35,428 bases of DNA from a virus: positions 1 through 35,428 of IMG/VR virus record IMGVR_UViG_3300017971_000546; one strand, 5' to 3'. This document shows, one piece after another, positions 31,841 through 35,428 of this stretch. The notes beneath the pieces were generated by a model. That model was not told the origin of the DNA. It was given only the letters and a program-made list of their open reading frames with translations, and ran no database searches. The position numbers were made by a program, and so were the translations under genes. Position 1 is the first letter of the stretch; every line of letters starts with the position of its first letter.

Positions 31841-33337
31841 GTGGAAGCTCGACAGATGCTGAGAGAAGAGGGTCGTCGATCGATCGCCGACCAGAGTTAT
31901 GTTGGAGCTCTCATTCGAAAATGGGGGGATTTTCTTGAGGGACTTTCGGATCGGGATGAGCAGAGTCGGTATATTTTGGGATGTACTGCGATGCTTATGG
32001 AAAATGAGTCGCTGTGGCTTCAGTCGTTGACAGAGGACACACGGACTGTGAATGTTGGTTCGTTCACAAAATTCATTTTTCCTGTTTTGCGGAGAGTTTT
32101 TCCGAATCTGATCGCTAACGAGATTGTCAGTGTTCAGCCGATGACTTCTCCGGTCGGTGCTGTTTTTTTCCTCGACTACGTGTATGGTTCGACAAAAGGT
32201 GGTGTTACAGAGGGGGATGTATTTCCGCGCGACTTCGATAGAGATTTCTCATCGGAGTATGTGAACGGTGAGGCTATCGCGACAGGTGATGGTACCAACT
32301 ATGTTTCTGGGCAGGATGGTCTTGATGCTGTACTAGCGTGGACTCCTGTTCGTCCTTTGGACTCTGCACGCGGATTTTCTGTCACTCTCAAAGAGATTGA
32401 CGCTACCACTGGTGAGGCTGTTGCTGGTCAGACGATTGTGGACGATGGTTCTGGAGCTTTTGCGTCACCGGCGACAGCAGGAACTATCAATTATTCGAAC
32501 GGTGCAATTACAGGTGTGGAATTTGCTTCTGCGCCTAGTAGTGGGAATCAGATCAAGGCTTATTACTACTTCGATGGTGAGCTCAACACCAAGGTTCCTG
32601 AAGTAAAATTGGATGTGAAAAAAGCTGCTGTGGAAGCTGTGCCACGTCGTTTGAAAGCTCTGTGGTCGTCTGAGGCGGCTGAGGATCTCCGTGCGTTCCA
32701 TGGCATTGATGCTGAGACAGAGCTTGTGTCGATTATTGCGCAGGAAATTGCGCTTGAAATCGATAGAGAGATCATCCAAGATCTGTTTCTCTCGTCGACT
32801 GGCACCACTGGTACTTTTGACCGGATTCCTCCTGGTGGTATTGCAGAGATCGATCACTTCCGTGCGATGATTACTCAGATCAGTACGGTCTCGAATATCA
32901 TTCACAAGAAAACCCTCAGAGCTCCTGCGAATTGGATTATCACAAGTCCTGAGATTTCGGCTCTTCTGACCCAGCTTACAACGCATGGTGACTTCAAGCC
33001 GATTTGGTCTGGGGACATGAGTCCGCAGTCTCCGAATGATACTATGCGGCCAAGAACTGCGCATGGCCAATTCACCATCTACAAGACCGGTACACTCATG
33101 AACAAGTGGATTGTTTATGAGGATCCGTTCTTCACTACTAACAAGATGATGGTCGGTCTCAAAGGTGGTTCTTTCCTCGAATCCGGCTATGTTTGGGCTC
33201 CATACATTCCGTTGCAGGTGACGCCCACATTTTTAGATCCTTCAGATTTTAGTTTTAGGAAGGGTTTGCGAACTCGTTATGCGAAGAAATTGCTTCGTCC
33301 CGATTTCTACGGCCAGCTTACCATAACTAACCTCTAA
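31841..33337 (+). CDS. Major capsid protein, T4 gp23-like
   Basis: A 498-residue protein with gp23-type features: VNVGSFTKFIFPVLRRVFP (about 71-89), VSVQPMTSPVGAVFFLDYVY (about 96-115) and C-terminal GLKGGSFLESGYVWAPYIPL, all typical of HK97-fold myovirus capsids. A beta-rich Gly/Ser/Thr segment at about 170-248 is a likely surface insertion domain. GTG 31841 has GGAGG about 6 nt upstream. C use is higher than in neighbouring genes, consistent with codon bias for high expression. It follows the protease gene in standard T4 order and is expected to be cleaved near its N-terminus. Confidence 0.9.
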   Translation: MEARQMLREEGRRSIADQSYVGALIRKWGDFLEGLSDRDEQSRYILGCTAMLMENESLWLQSLTEDTRTVNVGSFTKFIFPVLRRVFPNLIANEIVSVQPMTSPVGAVFFLDYVYGSTKGGVTEGDVFPRDFDRDFSSEYVNGEAIATGDGTNYVSGQDGLDAVLAWTPVRPLDSARGFSVTLKEIDATTGEAVAGQTIVDDGSGAFASPATAGTINYSNGAITGVEFASAPSSGNQIKAYYYFDGELNTKVPEVKLDVKKAAVEAVPRRLKALWSSEAAEDLRAFHGIDAETELVSIIAQEIALEIDREIIQDLFLSSTGTTGTFDRIPPGGIAEIDHFRAMITQISTVSNIIHKKTLRAPANWIITSPEISALLTQLTTHGDFKPIWSGDMSPQSPNDTMRPRTAHGQFTIYKTGTLMNKWIVYEDPFFTTNKMMVGLKGGSFLESGYVWAPYIPLQVTPTFLDPSDFSFRKGLRTRYAKKLLRPDFYGQLTITNL

Positions 33338-33390
33338 TATTACACGTATTTAGAACTCTCCTGTTTTTAGACTCCTTATATTACTTTTTC

Positions 33391-33418
33391 TTGACTATTG
33401 AAGTCATTTGGGTATAAA
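33391..33418 (+). promoter_or_regulatory. Sigma70-type promoter for the endonuclease-methylase gene
   Basis: TTGACT at 33391-33396 and TATAAA at 33413-33418, 16 nt apart, each match 5 of 6 consensus bases. It lies in the gap after the capsid gene, so the next gene can be transcribed on its own by host RNA polymerase. Confidence 0.65.
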
Positions 33419-33449
33419 AGTAAGTTAGTTTGATACAGGTGGTAAAAAC

Positions 33450-35297
33450 ATGGGTCGAAAACCTAAAAGTTTGAGTTTGGATTTATCTCGCTGGTCTCCT
33501 GAATTGGCTTGGATGGCAGGTGTTGTTTATGGTGATGGTTATTCTAGTAATCGTAAGGGAAAACAACGGGTTACTGTTGTGAGTGGTGATGAAGAGTTGT
33601 TGGGTAAGTGGGTTTCTGTTGTTGGAAGAGGTGTTGTAAGAAAGCGCAAGGATTGTAATACATGGCAGGTTGAAGTAGGCAGTATGTTTTTGTCTCAGTG
33701 GTTTGCTGATCGTGGTATCGATGGTAAGAAAGCTGGGAGTTTGATGTGGCCGCGTGATTTGCCAGAAGAGTTTAAGGTGCATTTTGTTAGGGGTTTGTGG
33801 GATACGGATGGTTCTGTGATGCGACAGAAGCGAGAAGGGAAGAGGATAGATCAGTTGCGTTTATGTTATTGCAGTAAGGCTAGGGATTTTGTGGAGCGTG
33901 TTGCGGAGGAAGCTCCTGTGAAATTGTTTGTTGAGAAGCAGGTTGTACAGAGGCTTGGCAGATATAAGGGTTATGAGTATTGGATTGCTACAGTAGGAGG
34001 GCGCCAGGCTGAATTGTTTTTTGATTGGTTGTATTTGGATTCGCCTGAAGCTTTAAGGTTAAATCGTAAGTGGGATGTTGGTGTGAAGTTTAAGGAGTGG
34101 ATTGAGAGTATAACGAGTCGTTGTGAACGGTGTGGTAAGGAAGTTCGGGATCGACGGCTTTGTAGAGATTGTCAGAGAGTGAAGTGGGAGAATGCGGTGT
34201 GTGGTTGTGGAGGTTCTCCTGTTGTTGCTAAGGGGTTATGTCGGCGTTGTTATAATAAAGAGCGTAGAGCGCGATTGTTGGATTGGAAAGATGACATAGC
34301 TTTGTGTAGGTTGGAAGCTTTTTCTAAAGATAAGTGGTTAAGTTTGGATGCTACAGAGATGGGGTCTGAAGTTGACTGGGTTGTTCGTACGTATTTGGAT
34401 AAAGGTTGTCCTATGATGTTGGTGAAGCGGTTGGATGAGGATGATCCTTTAGGAGGAGTGCGTCGTGGGGTTGTGGAGGTGGATGGTAATGTGGTTGTTA
34501 ATAAAGGCCGTAAAGGGCAACGTATATGTTCTGCTGCGCATCCACATCGTTTAGAGGCTCGTCATCGCACGAATAAATGTTCTGTCGTTAAGGCTTTCAA
34601 GTCGGAGGAGCTAATACGCAAAGCTGTTTTGTTTCAATTGGAGCATGGGGAGCGTGTGACTCCTATGCGTGTTGTGAATGCGCTTTCAGCTATGTTGAAG
34701 AGTCCTTTGAATTTTCCTCCTGTGTTAGCGCGGTGGATTGTAGACAATTATGCTGATACTGATGGTATTGTTTTTGATCCTTGTGCTGGGTATGGAGGTC
34801 GTTTATTGGGAGCTATGGCTTCTGAGAGGAATGTTACGTATGTAGGACATGATATTGAGCCAAGGACTGTTAATGGTAATAAGCGGTTGGCTAAGTGGTT
34901 GGATGTTGAGGATCGTGTTTGTATTGAGAAAGCTGGAGTGGAGGACATGGTTAAATGGCCGGAGGCTTCTTTAATTTTCACAAGTCCTCCGTATTATAAT
35001 CGTGAGGTGTACGGTGATTATGCTGAGAAGCGACTTCGGAGGTATGGTGGAGTTGATGAGTGGATTGACGGGTTTTTAGCGACATTAGTTGGAAGAAGTC
35101 TAGGATATGCTGACAAATTTGTATTGAATATTGCTGCTATACGGCTTGGAGATCGTATTATAGATTTGCCTGGTGAGGTATGTCGTTTGGTTGAGAATTG
35201 TGGGGGTGTGGTTGAGTATATATGGGATTGGAAAACTTCAGTGTTTGGAAGTCGGTCTAGTACTGAGAAATTGATTGTGTGTTCTGGTGAACTCTAA
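33450..35297 (+). CDS. LAGLIDADG homing endonuclease fused to zinc ribbons and a DNA methyltransferase
   Basis: A 615-residue protein in three parts. Residues 1-210 are a LAGLIDADG endonuclease with both motifs and acidic residues intact (LAWMAGVVYGDG 19-30, HFVRGLWDTDGS 111-122). About 223-270 hold two zinc ribbons (CERCG, CRDCQ; CGCGG, CRRCY). The C-terminal part is a DNA methyltransferase with motif I FDPCAGYGGRLLGA (about 441-454) and motif IV FTSPPYYN (about 510-517), the type of orphan phage methylases. ATG 33450 has AGGTGG 7 nt upstream. The gene has its own promoter and a downstream terminator. One protein may both cut and protect a site; which base and site are unknown. Confidence 0.85.
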   Translation: MGRKPKSLSLDLSRWSPELAWMAGVVYGDGYSSNRKGKQRVTVVSGDEELLGKWVSVVGRGVVRKRKDCNTWQVEVGSMFLSQWFADRGIDGKKAGSLMWPRDLPEEFKVHFVRGLWDTDGSVMRQKREGKRIDQLRLCYCSKARDFVERVAEEAPVKLFVEKQVVQRLGRYKGYEYWIATVGGRQAELFFDWLYLDSPEALRLNRKWDVGVKFKEWIESITSRCERCGKEVRDRRLCRDCQRVKWENAVCGCGGSPVVAKGLCRRCYNKERRARLLDWKDDIALCRLEAFSKDKWLSLDATEMGSEVDWVVRTYLDKGCPMMLVKRLDEDDPLGGVRRGVVEVDGNVVVNKGRKGQRICSAAHPHRLEARHRTNKCSVVKAFKSEELIRKAVLFQLEHGERVTPMRVVNALSAMLKSPLNFPPVLARWIVDNYADTDGIVFDPCAGYGGRLLGAMASERNVTYVGHDIEPRTVNGNKRLAKWLDVEDRVCIEKAGVEDMVKWPEASLIFTSPPYYNREVYGDYAEKRLRRYGGVDEWIDGFLATLVGRSLGYADKFVLNIAAIRLGDRIIDLPGEVCRLVENCGGVVEYIWDWKTSVFGSRSSTEKLIVCSGEL

Positions 35298-35305
35298 GTG
35301 TCTTA

Positions 35306-35339
35306 GAAGCTAAGAAGTAGCTTCCTACCTACCTTTTTT
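35306..35339 (+). terminator. Possible intrinsic terminator
   Basis: GAAGCTA (35306-35312), loop AGAAG, TAGCTTC (35318-35324): a perfect 7-bp stem 9 nt after the methyltransferase stop. A T-run (35334-35339) starts about 9 nt beyond the stem, so it is not an ideal terminator. It may serve genes on both strands. Confidence 0.5.
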
Positions 35340-35366
35340 GGTGTACTTTGATTGTAGCGAATTGAA

Positions 35367-35428
35367 TCATTTCCGACCTCTTGCTTTGCCGAATCGCCGT
35401 TCGAATTCGTGCCAAACGACTTCGTAAT
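35367..35428 (-). CDS. Possible 3' end of a minus-strand gene
   Basis: Reading the minus strand from the window edge gives 19 codons (YEVVWHEFERRFGKARGRK) ending in TGA at 35369-35367. The + strand here loses its GT-rich bias, consistent with a change of coding strand. If real, this gene converges on the methyltransferase gene with the 35306 hairpin between them. The fragment is too short to identify and may be chance. Confidence 0.3.
   Translation of the reverse strand, partial: YEVVWHEFERRFGKARGRK

Noticed and set aside
1-35428. tRNA genes
   Set aside because: I saw no cloverleaf with a TTC-loop signature and CCA end on either strand, but this was by eye only.

Overview
This window looks like part of the genome of a tailed double-stranded DNA bacteriophage, probably a large myovirus with T4-type head genes. 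Almost every gene lies on the + strand, tightly packed with ATGA/TGATG overlaps and strong Shine-Dalgarno (SD) sites of the GGAGG type. The coding strand is rich in G and T and poor in C. A bacterial host is suggested by the SD sites, a sigma70-type promoter, DnaB/DnaG/Pol I-type replication genes and a gene for ribosomal protein bS21. Because bS21 is not universal in bacteria, the host lineage probably has it. I cannot name the host from sequence alone.

Layout. (1) 79-10031, replication and early functions: a winged-helix initiator-like protein with a possible internal origin, a DnaC-like loader, a DnaB-like helicase, a small basic protein, a CHC2/Toprim primase, a zinc protein, an SSB with a DDVPF tail, two small genes each preceded by the same structured RNA-like element, a UvsW-like helicase and a double MerR-like DNA-binding protein. 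(2) 10063-12438, a DUF1156 DNA methyltransferase whose first ~2.05 kb has foreign base composition. (3) 12440-21260, recombination and nucleotide metabolism: RecA-like recombinase, PD-(D/E)XK resolvase-like nuclease, Cas4/RecB-like nuclease with a probable Fe-S cluster, RuvC-like resolvase, family A DNA polymerase, archaeal-type thymidylate synthase homologue, bS21 and several small unknowns. (4) 21271-33337, packaging and head: putative small terminase, large terminase carrying two inteins, portal, two unknown or acidic head-region proteins, protease-scaffold fusion and major capsid protein. (5) 33450-35339, a self-contained cassette with its own promoter and terminator, encoding a LAGLIDADG endonuclease fused to zinc ribbons and a DNA methyltransferase.

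The genes fit together as a replisome (initiator, loader, helicase, primase, SSB, polymerase) with recombination-dependent replication and junction processing (RecA-like, UvsW-like, two resolvases, Cas4-like nuclease) feeding a terminase-portal-protease-capsid module. The strongest unusual signals are: a probable programmed -1 frameshift (GGGAAAC, 7-nt spacer, GC-rich stem) that would add a 79-residue very basic tail to an acidic head-region protein; a duplicated pseudoknot-capable RNA element; the homing endonuclease-methyltransferase fusion; two inteins interrupting the ATPase and nuclease active sites of one terminase, one with a degenerate endonuclease; and a mosaic methyltransferase gene.
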